From Acidimicrobiia bacterium (lineage in GTDB: Bacteria; Actinomycetota; Acidimicrobiia; Acidimicrobiales; CATQHL01): a stretch of 64,000 nt of DNA. Each line of letters starts with the position of its first letter. Position 1 is the stretch's first letter. A program made the position numbers and the translations under genes. Below the pieces are notes generated by a model, which did not search any database, was not told the DNA's origin, and saw nothing but the letters and a program-made list of their open reading frames with translations. Shown piece by piece: positions 8,554-17,432 of this stretch. The stretch is taken from the NCBI GenBank assembly GCA_009835395.1, contig VXXM01000035.1:1-64000 (forward strand), written 5' to 3'.

Positions 8554-10557
8554 CTACGCCGCGTCGATCCCCAACTGCCGGCGCAGGGTGCCGGCGTCGG
8601 TCGCCGGTGTCGCGCAGGTGTACTGCCGGCACACGTAGGCGGCACCGTCGGGGCGCTGGGCCCACAATGGCGAGTCGTACGGTTCGCCCCAGGCCAGCAC
8701 GGCGTTCGGCAACCAGGCTTCGTGCACCACGTTCACGAGATCGCCGCGATCGCCGGTGATGACCACCTCGGTGGCGCCGGCGGCGTGCAGGTCCAGGGCG
8801 CACAGCAGGTTCCCGAAGGCACTGGGATGCTCGCCGGCGAGCGGGCCCAGCAGGGTCAGGATATTGACGGCCCGCTCCTGGTACCTGCCCTCACCCACGA
8901 GGGCACCCAGACGGAGCAGGCTCCGTGCCGCGGCGCTGCTGGCCGAGGGCGTGGCGTTGTCGAAGAGGTCGCGCGGGGTGGCGACGAGTTGTTCGGCATC
9001 GCGGCCGCAAGTGAGCAGGCCGCTGCCGTCCGGATCCCAGAACAGTTCCAGCAGATCGTCCGCGGTGCGGCGAGCCTCATCGATCCAGCGAGCCCGGCCG
9101 GTGGCTTCGCCCAGCCGGCAGAAGGCGTCCAGTACGGCGGCGTAGTCGGCGGCGCAGGCCAGGTGCCGAGCCCCGGCAGGGCGCTCGTCGTCGCCCGCCT
9201 GCCAGGAGCGTCGCCAGCGCCCGTCCGGTCGTCGCAGGTTCTGCAGCAGGAAGTCGCCGCAGTCCTCCGCCGCCGCCAGCCAGGCGTCGTTGGCGGTGGC
9301 GGTGGCCGCAGCGGCCAGCGCGCCGATCAACAGCCCGTTCCATTCGGTCAGCACCTTGTCGTCGAGGCCGGGGCGGATCCGCTCCGAGCGGGCCTCGAAC
9401 AGCGCGCGGCGCGCCTCTTCCACCTCCGCCGGGCGCAGCAGGTCGCCGCGCACCGGCCGCCACAGGATGTTCGCGCCCTCGAAGTTGCCCTCGGTGGTGG
9501 CGCCGTACCACTCGACGGCGGCGTCGGCGGCCTCACCGACGACGGCCCGGATCTCCTCGAGGCTCCAGACGTAGAACTTGCCCTCGACGCCTTCGGAATC
9601 GGCGTCCTCGGCCGAGGCGAAGCCGCCACCGGGCAGGCGCAGGTCGCGCAGCAGGTAGGCGACGGTCTCGGTGACCACCTGGCCGTAGCGGGCCTTGCCC
9701 GTGACCTGCCAGGCGGCGGTGTACAGCCCCAGCAGCAGGGCGTTGTCGTAGAGCATCTTCTCGAAGTGCGGCACCAGCCAGCGCTGGTCGGTGGCGTAAC
9801 GCGAGAAGCCGCCGCCGAGGTGGTCGTAGATGCCGCCCGAGGCCATGCAGTCGAGGCTGTTGACGACCATCGCCAGCACGTCGTCGTTTCCGGAGTTCCG
9901 CCAGTGGCGCAGCAGCGCCTCCAGCGTCATGGCCTGGGGGAACTTGGGAGCATGGCCGAAGCCGCCCCAGGCTGCGTCGTACTGGCGCCGCAGTGCTCCG
10001 GCGGCGGCGGCGAGCACCTCGTGGCCGTCCGGGACGCCGCCCGATGCCGGCGGTAGGCGAGCGGCGCGATCCAGGGCCGCGGTGATGCGCCGCGCCTGCT
10101 CCGTGACGTCGTCGCGCCGCTCGGCCCAGGCGTCGTTGACCCGCTGGAGGACATCGCTGAACGAAGGCATCCCGTGGCGCGCCGTGGGCGGGAAGTAGGT
10201 GCCGGCGAAGAAGGGCTCGCCCCCGGGTGTCAGGAAGACGGTCATCGGCCAGCCCCCGTGGCCGGTGAGGGAGGTGACCGCCTCCATGTACAGGGAGTCC
10301 ACGTCGGGTCGTTCCTCGCGGTCGACCTTCACGTTCACGAACCAGCGGTTCATCAGCTCCGCCGTGGCCGGGTCCTCGAACGATTCATGCGCCATGACAT
10401 GGCACCAGTGGCAGGAGGAGTAGCCCACCGACAGCAGCACCGGCTTGTCGGTGCGGCGGGCCTCGGTGAACGCCTCGTCTCCCCAGGGGTACCAGTCCAC
10501 GGGGTTGTCGGCGTGCTGGCGCAGGTAGGGGCTGCCCTCAGCGGCGAGGCGGTTCAT
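8554..10557 (-). CDS. YyaL/SSP411-type thioredoxin-fold and glycosidase-like protein (DUF255)
   Basis: A 667-residue protein with the SSP411/YyaL layout: an N-terminal thioredoxin domain ([17 protein letters not shown], then the redox motif [14 protein letters not shown] near residue 48) and a long alpha/alpha-barrel region like N-acylglucosamine 2-epimerases ([31 protein letters not shown]). Family function is not established; a role in redox folding or sugar chemistry has been suggested from folds only. Cytoplasmic: no signal peptide. The ATG start is supported by a TATGCT box six bases upstream. It is divergent from menA. Confidence 0.9.
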   Translation of the reverse strand: MNRLAAEGSPYLRQHADNPVDWYPWGDEAFTEARRTDKPVLLSVGYSSCHWCHVMAHESFEDPATAELMNRWFVNVKVDREERPDVDSLYMEAVTSLTGHGGWPMTVFLTPGGEPFFAGTYFPPTARHGMPSFSDVLQRVNDAWAERRDDVTEQARRITAALDRAARLPPASGGVPDGHEVLAAAAGALRRQYDAAWGGFGHAPKFPQAMTLEALLRHWRNSGNDDVLAMVVNSLDCMASGGIYDHLGGGFSRYATDQRWLVPHFEKMLYDNALLLGLYTAAWQVTGKARYGQVVTETVAYLLRDLRLPGGGFASAEDADSEGVEGKFYVWSLEEIRAVVGEAADAAVEWYGATTEGNFEGANILWRPVRGDLLRPAEVEEARRALFEARSERIRPGLDDKVLTEWNGLLIGALAAAATATANDAWLAAAEDCGDFLLQNLRRPDGRWRRSWQAGDDERPAGARHLACAADYAAVLDAFCRLGEATGRARWIDEARRTADDLLELFWDPDGSGLLTCGRDAEQLVATPRDLFDNATPSASSAAARSLLRLGALVGEGRYQERAVNILTLLGPLAGEHPSAFGNLLCALDLHAAGATEVVITGDRGDLVNVVHEAWLPNAVLAWGEPYDSPLWAQRPDGAAYVCRQYTCATPATDAGTLRRQLGIDAA

Positions 10558-10563
10558 GCGGCG

Positions 10564-10569
10564 AGCATA
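10564..10569 (-). promoter_or_regulatory. -10 box (TATGCT) for the YyaL-type gene, leaderless
   Basis: The box ends six bases before the ATG at 10557 on the minus strand. Confidence 0.45.
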
Positions 10570-10683
10570 CGGCCCGTCGCCGTGTGGGCCGGGCCGACGG
10601 CTCTGGTGATGGGTTCAGCGACGTCTGCCGGAATCGCGTCTGTGCCGGCCGGTCGGTATCGGGCGGCCCCGCGGCGGGGCCGC

Positions 10684-10689
10684 TAGCGT
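10684..10689 (+). promoter_or_regulatory. -10 box (TAGCGT) for menA, leaderless
   Basis: The box ends seven bases before the GTG at 10697 and fixes that start. Confidence 0.45.
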
Positions 10690-10696
10690 CCGGGGC

Positions 10697-11596
10697 GTGG
10701 CGCGGGTGCGGGACTGGGTCGCGGGGGCGAGGCCGCGCACCCTGCCGGCATCGCTGGCGCCGGTGATCGCCGGCACGGCGGCGGCGGCCAGGCCGGGCTT
10801 CGGCTGGGGCCAGGGACTCATCTGGTGGCGACTCGCTATGGCACTGGTGGTGGCGCTGGCCCTGCAGATCGGGGTCAACTACGCCAACGACTACAGCGAC
10901 GGCCTGCGCGGCACCGACGACGAGCGCCGCGTGGGCCCGCGGCGTCTGGTGGGTTCGGGCCTTGCCGAGCCCGGAGCCGTGCGCCGGGCCGCGGCACTCG
11001 CCGGGCTGTTGGCCGGCGGTGCTGGCCTTACGCTGGCGGCGTTCGCCGGGTGGTGGCTGCTGGCGGTCGGGGCAGCCTGCCTGGCGGCGGGCTGGTTCTA
11101 CAGCGGCGGCCGACGGCCCTACGGCTACCGCGGCTGGGGTGAGGTGGGCGTCTTCGTTTTTTTCGGCTTCGTCGCGGCCGTCGGCAGCGCCTACGTGCAG
11201 GTGGAGGCGATCACTGCCCGCAGCGTCTGGGTCGGTGTCGGCTGCGGCTGCCTGAGTTGCGCCCTGCTGGTGGCCAACAACCTGCGCGACATCACCGGCG
11301 ACGCGGCCGCGGGCAAACGCACTCTCGCCGTCCGAATGGGAGTGCCCCGAACGCGCCTGCTCTACACCGCTCTGGTGGCGGGCGCATTCGTCGGGCTGAT
11401 CCCGCTGGCGCTCAGCGAGCCGTGGGCCATGCTGGGGTTGGCCGCCCTGCCGTTCGCTGTGGGCCCGCTGGCGCGTGTGCTCCGCGGCGCCGCGGGCCTC
11501 GAACTGATCGGCGTGCTGGCCGCCACCGGCCGCCTGCTCGCCGTCTACGGCCTCACGGTTGCCACCGGCCTCTGGCTCGCCTCGGCCCTCACCTAG
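10697..11596 (+). CDS. menA: 1,4-dihydroxy-2-naphthoate polyprenyltransferase
   Basis: A 299-residue UbiA-family membrane prenyltransferase that joins a polyprenyl chain to 1,4-dihydroxy-2-naphthoate, giving demethylmenaquinone. The first Asp-rich motif is NYANDYSDGLRGTDD (about residues 58-72), the second is NNLRDITGDAAAGKRTLAVRMG; RPRTLPASLAPVIAGTA at the N-terminus is typical of MenA. About eight or nine transmembrane helices are evident from the hydrophobic pattern. The partner methyltransferase (13267-13980) is nearby but on the other strand. GTG start, leaderless promoter. Confidence 0.95.
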   Translation: MARVRDWVAGARPRTLPASLAPVIAGTAAAARPGFGWGQGLIWWRLAMALVVALALQIGVNYANDYSDGLRGTDDERRVGPRRLVGSGLAEPGAVRRAAALAGLLAGGAGLTLAAFAGWWLLAVGAACLAAGWFYSGGRRPYGYRGWGEVGVFVFFGFVAAVGSAYVQVEAITARSVWVGVGCGCLSCALLVANNLRDITGDAAAGKRTLAVRMGVPRTRLLYTALVAGAFVGLIPLALSEPWAMLGLAALPFAVGPLARVLRGAAGLELIGVLAATGRLLAVYGLTVATGLWLASALT

Positions 11597-11777
11597 GCAC
11601 CCAGGTGACAGGCGGGGAAGTTGTCCCTCGGTGAGTGGGTCGAGAGTTCCAGGTCAGCTGGAGTTCGCCTCGGTCAGCAGCGAAGCGGTAGAGCGACGTC
11701 GCCGTTGTTCCCCGGCGGCTCTGGGCACCGCCTGACTCGTTGCCGTGGTTGCACCGCCGGGCAGCGCTCCGATCCGG
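11597..11777. other. spacer with a decayed copy of the neighbouring gene's 3' end
   Basis: About 180 bases between convergent menA and the HNH gene. The minus strand of 11674-11715 reads GNNGDVALPLRC-stop, almost the same as the real C-terminus of the HNH protein (HNNADVALPLRC-stop). The rest of the spacer shows no gene. Confidence 0.6.
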
Positions 11778-11812
11778 TCAGCAGCGGAGCGGCAGGGCGA
11801 CGTCGGCGTTGT
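11672..11812. repeat. imperfect direct repeat of ~38 bp (11672-11709 and 11775-11812)
   Basis: The two copies start 103 bases apart and differ at only a few positions. The right copy contains the stop and last codons of the HNH gene; the left copy lies outside any gene and preserves the same reading frame and stop. Confidence 0.65.
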
Positions 11813-13055
11813 TGTGGCCGGTTGGCGCGGCGGGTCTGGAGGTCCGGTGGGAGCCGTTTAGGCCGGACGGTGACGGCAGTCGGTCGTGGCGTCGGTGGCG
11901 GAGTGTGAAGTCACCGTCGGACCCTTGGGTGATGTCGGCTGCGTTGGTGTGGACGAGGTTGTGGCAGTGGCTGCAGAGCAGGCACATGTTGTCGATGTCG
12001 GTTCGCCCGCCGTGTTCCCAGTGCCGGACGTGGTGGGCCTGGGTCCAGTTGGGGGAGGTGGCGCAGCCGATGCAGCCTTTGTCGCGGGCGGCGAGCATCG
12101 AGCGTTGGTGTTTGGTGGCGTGGCGGCGGCCGCGGCCCAGCCACAGCGGCCGGCTCTTCTGATCGAAGATCGCCGGCAGCACGTTGGCGTCACACGCCAG
12201 CCGCAGCAGTTCCTCCGCTGACAGCGGGGTGCCGTCAACGAGGCGGAGGTTGGCGAGCCGCCCGGCGAGGATGTCGTAGTCGGCGATCACGAGAAGGTCG
12301 ACGCCTTGGGCGGCCCCGGTGGCCTCGCTGCCCTGGGTGACCAGCGATTCGAGAGCGTCCGCGAGGCGCTGCTGAGGAGTTGCGCGGTTGTTGGGGTCTT
12401 CGGCGTGCCAGAGCCTGTTCGCGGTGGCGGTGATCGCCGTCTCGATGCGGCTTCCGGTGAGCGGATCGAACCGGCCGAACAGCTCGAACATGCCGTCGGG
12501 CTGGCGCTTCCAGGTGAGACGGCGCTGGGCGCGCTGACGCTTGCGGCGCCCCTCCAAGTCGTCGCCGCGGTCGCGCTGGTTGAGATGGTCGCGCACCGTG
12601 GCGCCGAACAGGTCCGCCGGCTGCTCGGCGGCCGCGGTGAGCAACTCGGCCTCATCGATCGGCGCCCCTGGAGGTGCCGCCTCGGCGGCCTCGGCGATCA
12701 ACCGGGCGTGCTGAGGCGTGATCGCCCCCTCCGCGAGCGCCCGAGCCACCTTCGGCACCTGGGCAAGCTGTCCCGCCTCCTTCACCTGCCGCTTCGCTGA
12801 GCCCTTGGACTGCTTCACATCGTTGCGCAACACATCCGCCGCCCGCGCCTCGCCATCCCGGCGGGCCAAAGCGGCGACCGTCTCGGCCTTCACCGCCGCC
12901 AACCGCGACTCGCAACGCCCCACCAGCCGCAACCGCTCCTCCAAGAACTCACCGCCCATCGCCCGCAACCCCGCCAGAGACGCATCGAACGACACCAGAA
13001 CCCGATCGGCCAGATCGCTGCGGGACTCGGCGTTGCAGAGTTTCGGATCGGTCAT
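11778..13055 (-). CDS. DUF222 and HNH endonuclease domain protein (13E12-like)
   Basis: A 425-residue member of the actinobacterial DUF222-HNH family, which includes the REP13E12 repeat proteins of Mycobacterium. The N-terminal DUF222 helical region (LVSFDASLAGLRAMGGEF, then QVPKVARALAEGAITPQHARLI) is followed by a C-terminal HNH nuclease with KGCIGCATSP, AHHVRHWEHGG and CLLCSHCHNLVH (about residues 335-385), so the zinc cysteines and catalytic His are present. Biological role is unknown; genes of this family are repetitive and often associated with integrated elements. ATG at 13055 is preferred to ATG 13079, which adds eight residues. Its 3' end is duplicated just downstream. Confidence 0.88.
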   Translation of the reverse strand: MTDPKLCNAESRSDLADRVLVSFDASLAGLRAMGGEFLEERLRLVGRCESRLAAVKAETVAALARRDGEARAADVLRNDVKQSKGSAKRQVKEAGQLAQVPKVARALAEGAITPQHARLIAEAAEAAPPGAPIDEAELLTAAAEQPADLFGATVRDHLNQRDRGDDLEGRRKRQRAQRRLTWKRQPDGMFELFGRFDPLTGSRIETAITATANRLWHAEDPNNRATPQQRLADALESLVTQGSEATGAAQGVDLLVIADYDILAGRLANLRLVDGTPLSAEELLRLACDANVLPAIFDQKSRPLWLGRGRRHATKHQRSMLAARDKGCIGCATSPNWTQAHHVRHWEHGGRTDIDNMCLLCSHCHNLVHTNAADITQGSDGDFTLRHRRHDRLPSPSGLNGSHRTSRPAAPTGHNNADVALPLRC

Positions 13056-13190
13056 CGGCGGTCCCCCGAGGGAATACATCGCAGCGGGCTTGGGTCGGCC
13101 AAACCGACAAGCCGGTCGGGGAACACCACCCCCTGCCGAAGCAAGGGCCAGTGACCGGTGCCCCTACTCTATCGGACCCCTATGACAGTC

Positions 13191-13204
13191 ACAACATCTG
13201 TTCG
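13191..13204 (-). promoter_or_regulatory. possible LexA/SOS box upstream of the HNH gene
   Basis: On the minus strand the site reads CGAACAGATGTTGT. It matches the Gram-positive SOS consensus CGAACRNRYGTTYC at 12 of 14 positions. It lies about 136 bases before the start codon. A second, weaker half-site copy with the same CATATNCGAACAG context is at 13236-13248. Genes of the mycobacterial 13E12 family are known to carry LexA sites, which makes the match plausible. Confidence 0.3.
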
Positions 13205-13266
13205 GATATGATCTGAAAGCGGCTAACAATAGATGCTGTTCGAATATGGGTTCGGTTATCCAGAGA

Positions 13267-13980
13267 TCAGCGGCAGCGGGTGGCGGTTAGGAGTTGGACG
13301 ATCCCGCCGCTGAGGAGGCCGTGCTCGACTTCGTCGAAGCCGGCGGCTGCGAGCTGTTCGGCGAGTTGTTCTGGCGTTGGCAGCAGTTTCACCGATTCGG
13401 GCAGGTAACGATACGCGGCTCGGTCCGACAGGAGCCCGCCGATGATCGGGACGACCCGTCCGAAGTAGAGATGATGGCCCCAGCGGAAGACCCGGCAAGT
13501 CGGCTCGGCCACCTCGAGGAGAGCGATCCGGCCGCCGGGTCGCACGATGCGGGCCACCTCGACGAAGAATGTCTCCAGGTCGGCCAGGTTGCGCAGTGCG
13601 AAGCCGCAGACGGCCCCGTCCACGGTGCCGTCGCCCAGCGGCAGGCGCAACACGTCGGCGCGCACCAGGGGAGCGGAGGTGGTGGCGTGGCGCAACATCC
13701 CCGCCGAGAAGTCCACCCCCAACGCCGCGTGTCCGGCGCGCTGCAGGTCGCCGCAGAAGTCACCGGTCCCGCAGGCCAGGTCGGCCACGAATGAGCCCGT
13801 CGGCAGGCCAAGCCGCTGCACGCTGCGGCGGCGCCAGCGGCGGTCCAGGCCGAACGTCAGCAGACGGTTCAGCAGGTCGTAGCGGCGCGCCGCCCGGTCG
13901 AACATGCGCTCGATGGCGTGCTCGCGACCGGCGCCGAAGAGATCCTCGGATTCGCCGCGCCTGGAGTCCCGGGGGTTCAT
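13267..13980 (-). CDS. menG: demethylmenaquinone methyltransferase
   Basis: A 237-residue class I methyltransferase of the UbiE/MenG family that performs the last step of menaquinone synthesis using S-adenosylmethionine. Family signatures are FDRAARRYDLLNRLLTFGLD near the N-terminus, the SAM motif VADLACGTGDFC, FALRNLADLETFFVEVARIVRPGG and RYLPESVKLLPTPEQL. With menA only 1.7 kb away, it supports menaquinone as the respiratory quinone. A GTG at 14004 could add eight residues (MTQVQGSA); ATG at 13980 has GGGA upstream and is preferred. Confidence 0.93.
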   Translation of the reverse strand: MNPRDSRRGESEDLFGAGREHAIERMFDRAARRYDLLNRLLTFGLDRRWRRRSVQRLGLPTGSFVADLACGTGDFCGDLQRAGHAALGVDFSAGMLRHATTSAPLVRADVLRLPLGDGTVDGAVCGFALRNLADLETFFVEVARIVRPGGRIALLEVAEPTCRVFRWGHHLYFGRVVPIIGGLLSDRAAYRYLPESVKLLPTPEQLAEQLAAAGFDEVEHGLLSGGIVQLLTATRCR

Positions 13981-14044
13981 CGCCGATCCCTGGACCTGTG
14001 TCACGCGCTCGCCGGCAGGACGAGCCGGACATCTCCGACTCTGG

Positions 14045-14104
14045 ATTCCGGCCTATGCCGGAATGACGATCTACGCAGGAATGGCGGCCTACGCAGGAAT
14101 GGCG
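14045..14104. repeat. REP-like palindrome plus 18-bp tandem repeat
   Basis: ATTCCGGC (14045-14052) and GCCGGAAT (14057-14064) form an 8-bp hairpin with a CTAT loop, the same core as 8473-8504. Directly after it, CTACGCAGGAATGGCG occurs at 14071 and again at 14089 (period 18). This looks like a dispersed palindromic element with decayed extra copies. Confidence 0.6.
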
Positions 14105-14129
14105 ATCGAGCGGTCTTCGGCACTGTCGA

Positions 14130-14495
14130 CTAGCGGAACCAGGTGCGGTAGTAGGCCCGGCTCATGGGGTGCAGCAGCAGACTCGCGAGAGCAATCGCCA
14201 GCAGGACTCCGATGAGGTCCCAGCCCGAGAACTCGTCCAGCATCCCGAGTACTTCCCCCACCATGTCCAGGACTGCGTAGAGCACTGCCAACCAGTAGCC
14301 GCGTTTGCGTTCCCGGACGATTCCTGCCGCGCCGGCGAAAGCGATCAAGCCGGTCAGGAAGAGGAAGACGCCCAACGGATGGCCGATGGCGATGAGACCC
14401 CGGAGAATGCCGAAGAAGGCGGTGATGTAGAGGAGCAGCACTGCGATTTGCAGCGTCTGGGGGAGCGACGGGTTCGTCCAGCGGAAGCGACTCAT
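14130..14495 (-). CDS. small conserved membrane protein
   Basis: A 121-residue protein with four likely transmembrane helices: LQIAVLLLYITAFFGILRGL, PLGVFLFLTGLIAFAGAAGI, YWLAVLYAVLDMVGEVLGML and LIGVLLAIALASLLLHP. The C-terminal tail is basic and aromatic (SRAYYRTWFR), so it probably faces the cytoplasm. I do not recognise the family. It lies 45 bases downstream of mycothiol synthase on the same strand and may be co-transcribed with it. Confidence 0.75.
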   Translation of the reverse strand: MSRFRWTNPSLPQTLQIAVLLLYITAFFGILRGLIAIGHPLGVFLFLTGLIAFAGAAGIVRERKRGYWLAVLYAVLDMVGEVLGMLDEFSGWDLIGVLLAIALASLLLHPMSRAYYRTWFR

Positions 14496-14540
14496 CCCAC
14501 AAGTGTGCTCGCGGCGCCGGCCGGTTGCCGCATACCGGCC

Positions 14541-15338
14541 TCAGAGATCGGCGACATAGGCCCGGTTGGTGTGGTGGCGGCGGAACCCGAGGCGCCGGTA
14601 GACGGCATTGGCGGCGTCGTTGTCGGATTCCACGTAGAGCATGCCGGTCGCCGGCCCGCGGCTGTGGAGGTGCGCCAGGCCGGCGAGCGTGAGCGGACCG
14701 CCGATGCCGAGTCCCTGGAAGTCCGGATCGACGGCGATCACGTAGATCTCGCCCATGGCGACGTCCTCGGGGGGCGCGGCGCCGGCCGGGTGGACCTTCG
14801 TCCAGCAGAAGCCGGCGATGCGCCCCCCGCGCTCGTGGACGAGGAACCCGGCAGGGTCGTACCAGGGCTCGCGCTGCCGTTCCCGCAGGTCCGCCGCCGA
14901 CATGTCGCCCTGCTCGGGATGCCAGGCGAAGGCTCGACGGTTGACGACCAGCACCGAGGCCTCGTCATCGGCGGTGATCGGGCGCACATCCAGCCCCGAC
15001 GGCGGCGCCGGCAACGAGCACCGCAACTGCCACAGATCCCGGTAGGGGGCGAAGCCCCAGCGCGCCGCCAGCCGGTCGTCGCCCGGCGCGACGTGCCCGA
15101 TCCATAGCCGGCAGCGGCCGCCACCGCCCGCGCGCGCCGTCTTGACCGCTCCCGCCAGGTTCTCCGCCAGGTCTCCGGGACTCATCACGAGCCGCTCACG
15201 AGCGGGCACCTCGATGCTCCAGGTCACCTCACCCTCGTCCGGCCCGAAGATCTGGATCGCCACCGGTTCGGAGGCTAGCTGCCGCCCCTCGTCGCGGATG
15301 CCACCGCCCGAGAGCGGCTCCGCCTCCGGGGCCGGCAC
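14541..15338 (-). CDS. mshD: mycothiol synthase (GNAT)
   Basis: About 265 residues. MshD transfers acetyl from acetyl-CoA to the Cys amine of Cys-GlcN-inositol, the last step of mycothiol synthesis. The C-terminal GNAT domain is clear: LDVRPITADDEASVLVVNRR, AGFCWTKVHP, GEIYVIAVDPDFQGLGIGGP and LYVESDNDAANAVYRRLGF. The N-terminal GNAT domain is short and weak compared with the ~300-residue family, ending in GFAPYRDLWQLRCSLP. The start is uncertain; GTG at 15338 has GGGA five bases upstream and keeps the gene clear of the divergent oxidoreductase at 15411. Confidence 0.85.
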   Translation of the reverse strand: MPAPEAEPLSGGGIRDEGRQLASEPVAIQIFGPDEGEVTWSIEVPARERLVMSPGDLAENLAGAVKTARAGGGGRCRLWIGHVAPGDDRLAARWGFAPYRDLWQLRCSLPAPPSGLDVRPITADDEASVLVVNRRAFAWHPEQGDMSAADLRERQREPWYDPAGFLVHERGGRIAGFCWTKVHPAGAAPPEDVAMGEIYVIAVDPDFQGLGIGGPLTLAGLAHLHSRGPATGMLYVESDNDAANAVYRRLGFRRHHTNRAYVADL

Positions 15339-15410
15339 TAACGTCCCATGCTCGGAGGCGCTCGACAACGATGGATCCGAGACTCTTGCGATCGCGACGG
15401 CGAACCCCGG

Positions 15411-16622
15411 ATGACGAGTGATCCGGCTATGCCCCTCGGTGGCATCAGCCGCCGCGACTTCCTCCGCCTGCTGTCGCTGGGAGGCGCGGCCGTCGTGCTG
15501 GCGGGCTGCACCCGAGGGTCGCAGCGGGCGGGCGGCGCTGTGGCGGTGGTGCCGGGCGATCCGGCGGCATTCTTCAAGGACCCCGCGCCGTTCATCGGTC
15601 ATCCCGGTGGCGTTCTGGAGTCCCGCCTGGAGTTGCAGCACGGGCTGATCACGCCGAACCGGCTCTTCTTCGTGCGCAATAACTCCGACACTGCCACCCA
15701 CATCGACGCCACCGGCTGGCGCCTGAGGGTGGAAGGGGACGCGGTGGAGAGTCCGATGACGTTCTCCTACGACGACATCCGCGCCCTGCCGGCGCGCAGT
15801 CTGGTCTGCTACCTGGAATGCGCCGGCAACCACCGCTCCATGTTCGATCTCCTTCAGGGCCGGCAGGCCACGGGGACCCAGTGGGGGACCGGCGCGGTCG
15901 GCAACGCCGAATGGACCGGCGCGGCCCTCCGGGACGTGCTCGTTGCCGCCGGGATGGCGGCCGACGCGGTCAGCGTGCTGCTCGTAGGCCTCGACTCGGA
16001 GGCGCCGGAAGGCGGCTTCCGTCGCGTCCTGCCCGCCTGGAAGGCCCTGCATCCCGACACGCTCCTGGCCTACGGGATGAACGGCCGGGAACTCCCGCGC
16101 GATCACGGCTATCCCCTGCGAGCCGTGGTGCCCGGATGGGTGGGCGCCAGCAGCATCAAGTGGCTCGGTCGCATCGTCGTCTCGCACGAGCAGATCTGGA
16201 CGCGCAACAACACCACCTCCTACGTGCTCATCGGCGGGGGCTATCCGGCCGAACCGCCGGCGGAGGGGCAACCGATCACCGCTCAGGTACCCAACAGCGC
16301 GCTCGCCCTGCGTTGGCCCGCCGAACTGCCGGCCGGGTTGCACGTGATGCGGGGTTATGCCCACTCTCCCAACGGTCCGATCGCCGCTGTGCAGTGGAGC
16401 GCCGACGGGGGAGCGACCTGGCGCGACGCCGCCCTGACATCCTCCCAGCCGCAGTACTCGTGGGCGCAGTTCGCCTTCGACTGGCGGGCGAAGCGCGGCG
16501 AGCACACCCTGATGACCCGCGCCATCGACGCAGCCGGCGACACCCAACCCGAGACCGTGCCGTACAACGCCAAGGGCTACCTCTTCAATCAGCCGCTCCC
16601 GCACCCCGTCCGCGTGGTCTGA
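15411..16622 (+). CDS. Tat-exported sulfite-oxidase-type molybdopterin oxidoreductase
   Basis: A 403-residue protein. The N-terminus has a twin-arginine signal (SRRDFLRLLSLGGAAVVLAGC) ending in a lipobox with Cys33, so it is probably exported folded and lipid-anchored outside the membrane. The sulfite-oxidase fold follows: LVCYLECAGNHRSMF carries the molybdenum ligand Cys137, and GYPLRAVVPGWVGASSIKWL the cofactor and substrate arginine region. The C-terminal part (GYAHSPNGPIAAVQWSADGG) is the Mo-co dimerisation domain. Substrate could be sulfite or another small oxyanion; a haem partner is not adjacent. ATG 15411 chosen because it places the RR motif near the N-terminus; an upstream ATG at 15348 is possible. 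Confidence 0.9.
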   Translation: MTSDPAMPLGGISRRDFLRLLSLGGAAVVLAGCTRGSQRAGGAVAVVPGDPAAFFKDPAPFIGHPGGVLESRLELQHGLITPNRLFFVRNNSDTATHIDATGWRLRVEGDAVESPMTFSYDDIRALPARSLVCYLECAGNHRSMFDLLQGRQATGTQWGTGAVGNAEWTGAALRDVLVAAGMAADAVSVLLVGLDSEAPEGGFRRVLPAWKALHPDTLLAYGMNGRELPRDHGYPLRAVVPGWVGASSIKWLGRIVVSHEQIWTRNNTTSYVLIGGGYPAEPPAEGQPITAQVPNSALALRWPAELPAGLHVMRGYAHSPNGPIAAVQWSADGGATWRDAALTSSQPQYSWAQFAFDWRAKRGEHTLMTRAIDAAGDTQPETVPYNAKGYLFNQPLPHPVRVV

Positions 16623-16658
16623 GCAGCCGGATCCCCTGGAACGCACGTACCGGAGCGC

Positions 16659-16664
16659 TACCGT
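16659..16664 (+). promoter_or_regulatory. -10 box (TACCGT) for nth, leaderless
   Basis: The box ends seven bases before GTG 16672. Confidence 0.4.
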
Positions 16665-16671
16665 TGCCGGC

Positions 16672-17316
16672 GTGGGTCGTCCACGTTCGCCCCGGGGCCG
16701 TGCGCGGGAGACGCACGAGCGTCTGAAGCACGAGTACCCCGACGCCGATTGCGCGCTGACGCACGACTCGCCGTACCAGCTGATTGTGGCCACGATCCTC
16801 TCGGCACAGTGCACCGACGAGCGCGTCAACATGGTGACCCCGGCGCTGTTCGAGCGCTTCCCGACACCGGAGGATCTGGCCGCCTGCGATCCCGCTGAGC
16901 TGGAGCAGTTGATCCACTCCACTGGCTTCTACGCCGCCAAGACCCGCAACCTGATCGCCATGGCCGATCGGCTGGTTCGCGTCCACGGCGGTGAGGTGCC
17001 GACGACGATGCGCGAGCTCACCGCCCTGGGGGGCGTCGGGCGCAAGACGGCCAATGTGGTCCGCAGCGTGGCCTTCGACCTGCCGGGCCTGCCAGTGGAC
17101 ACGCACGTCGGGCGATTGTCGCGGCGTCTCGGATTGACGACGCAGACCGACCCGGTCGCCGTCGAGAAGGAACTGAACCCCATGATTCCCGCGGCCGAGC
17201 GGGGTGATTTCAGCATGCGGCTGATCCTGCACGGCCGCCAGGTCTGCGGGGCGCGCCGGGCGGATTGCGGCGGCTGCGTGTGCAACGACTTCTGCCCGTC
17301 GGCCTTCGCAGTCTGA
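16672..17316 (+). CDS. nth: endonuclease III
   Basis: A 214-residue base-excision-repair glycosylase/AP lyase that removes oxidised pyrimidines. The helix-hairpin-helix LGGVGRKTANVV contains catalytic Lys125, PVDTHVGR contains Asp143, and the C-terminal cysteines C-x6-C-x2-C-x5-C (Cys192, 199, 202, 208) bind a [4Fe-4S] cluster. GTG start with a leaderless promoter. hisD follows after 116 bases. Confidence 0.95.
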   Translation: MGRPRSPRGRARETHERLKHEYPDADCALTHDSPYQLIVATILSAQCTDERVNMVTPALFERFPTPEDLAACDPAELEQLIHSTGFYAAKTRNLIAMADRLVRVHGGEVPTTMRELTALGGVGRKTANVVRSVAFDLPGLPVDTHVGRLSRRLGLTTQTDPVAVEKELNPMIPAAERGDFSMRLILHGRQVCGARRADCGGCVCNDFCPSAFAV

Positions 17317-17419
17317 CGATGCGGCGCCGCTCCAGCGAGCCTCCGGCCGGCCGCGGCCTGCGCCGCCTGCTGTCCCGGTCGCCTGACCGCGATGACGCCA
17401 CTCCGGGCGGGGCGAGAAC

Positions 17420-17425
17420 TAGCGT
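17420..17425 (+). promoter_or_regulatory. -10 box (TAGCGT) for hisD, leaderless
   Basis: The box ends seven bases before GTG 17433, which supports that start over upstream ATG 17319. It is probably the promoter of the his operon. Confidence 0.45.
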
Positions 17426-17432
17426 CGCCGCG

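Noticed and set aside
14541..16922. 793-residue minus-strand frame
   Set aside because: Only its C-terminal ~265 residues are a real protein (mycothiol synthase); the upstream part is antisense to the molybdenum oxidoreductase gene.
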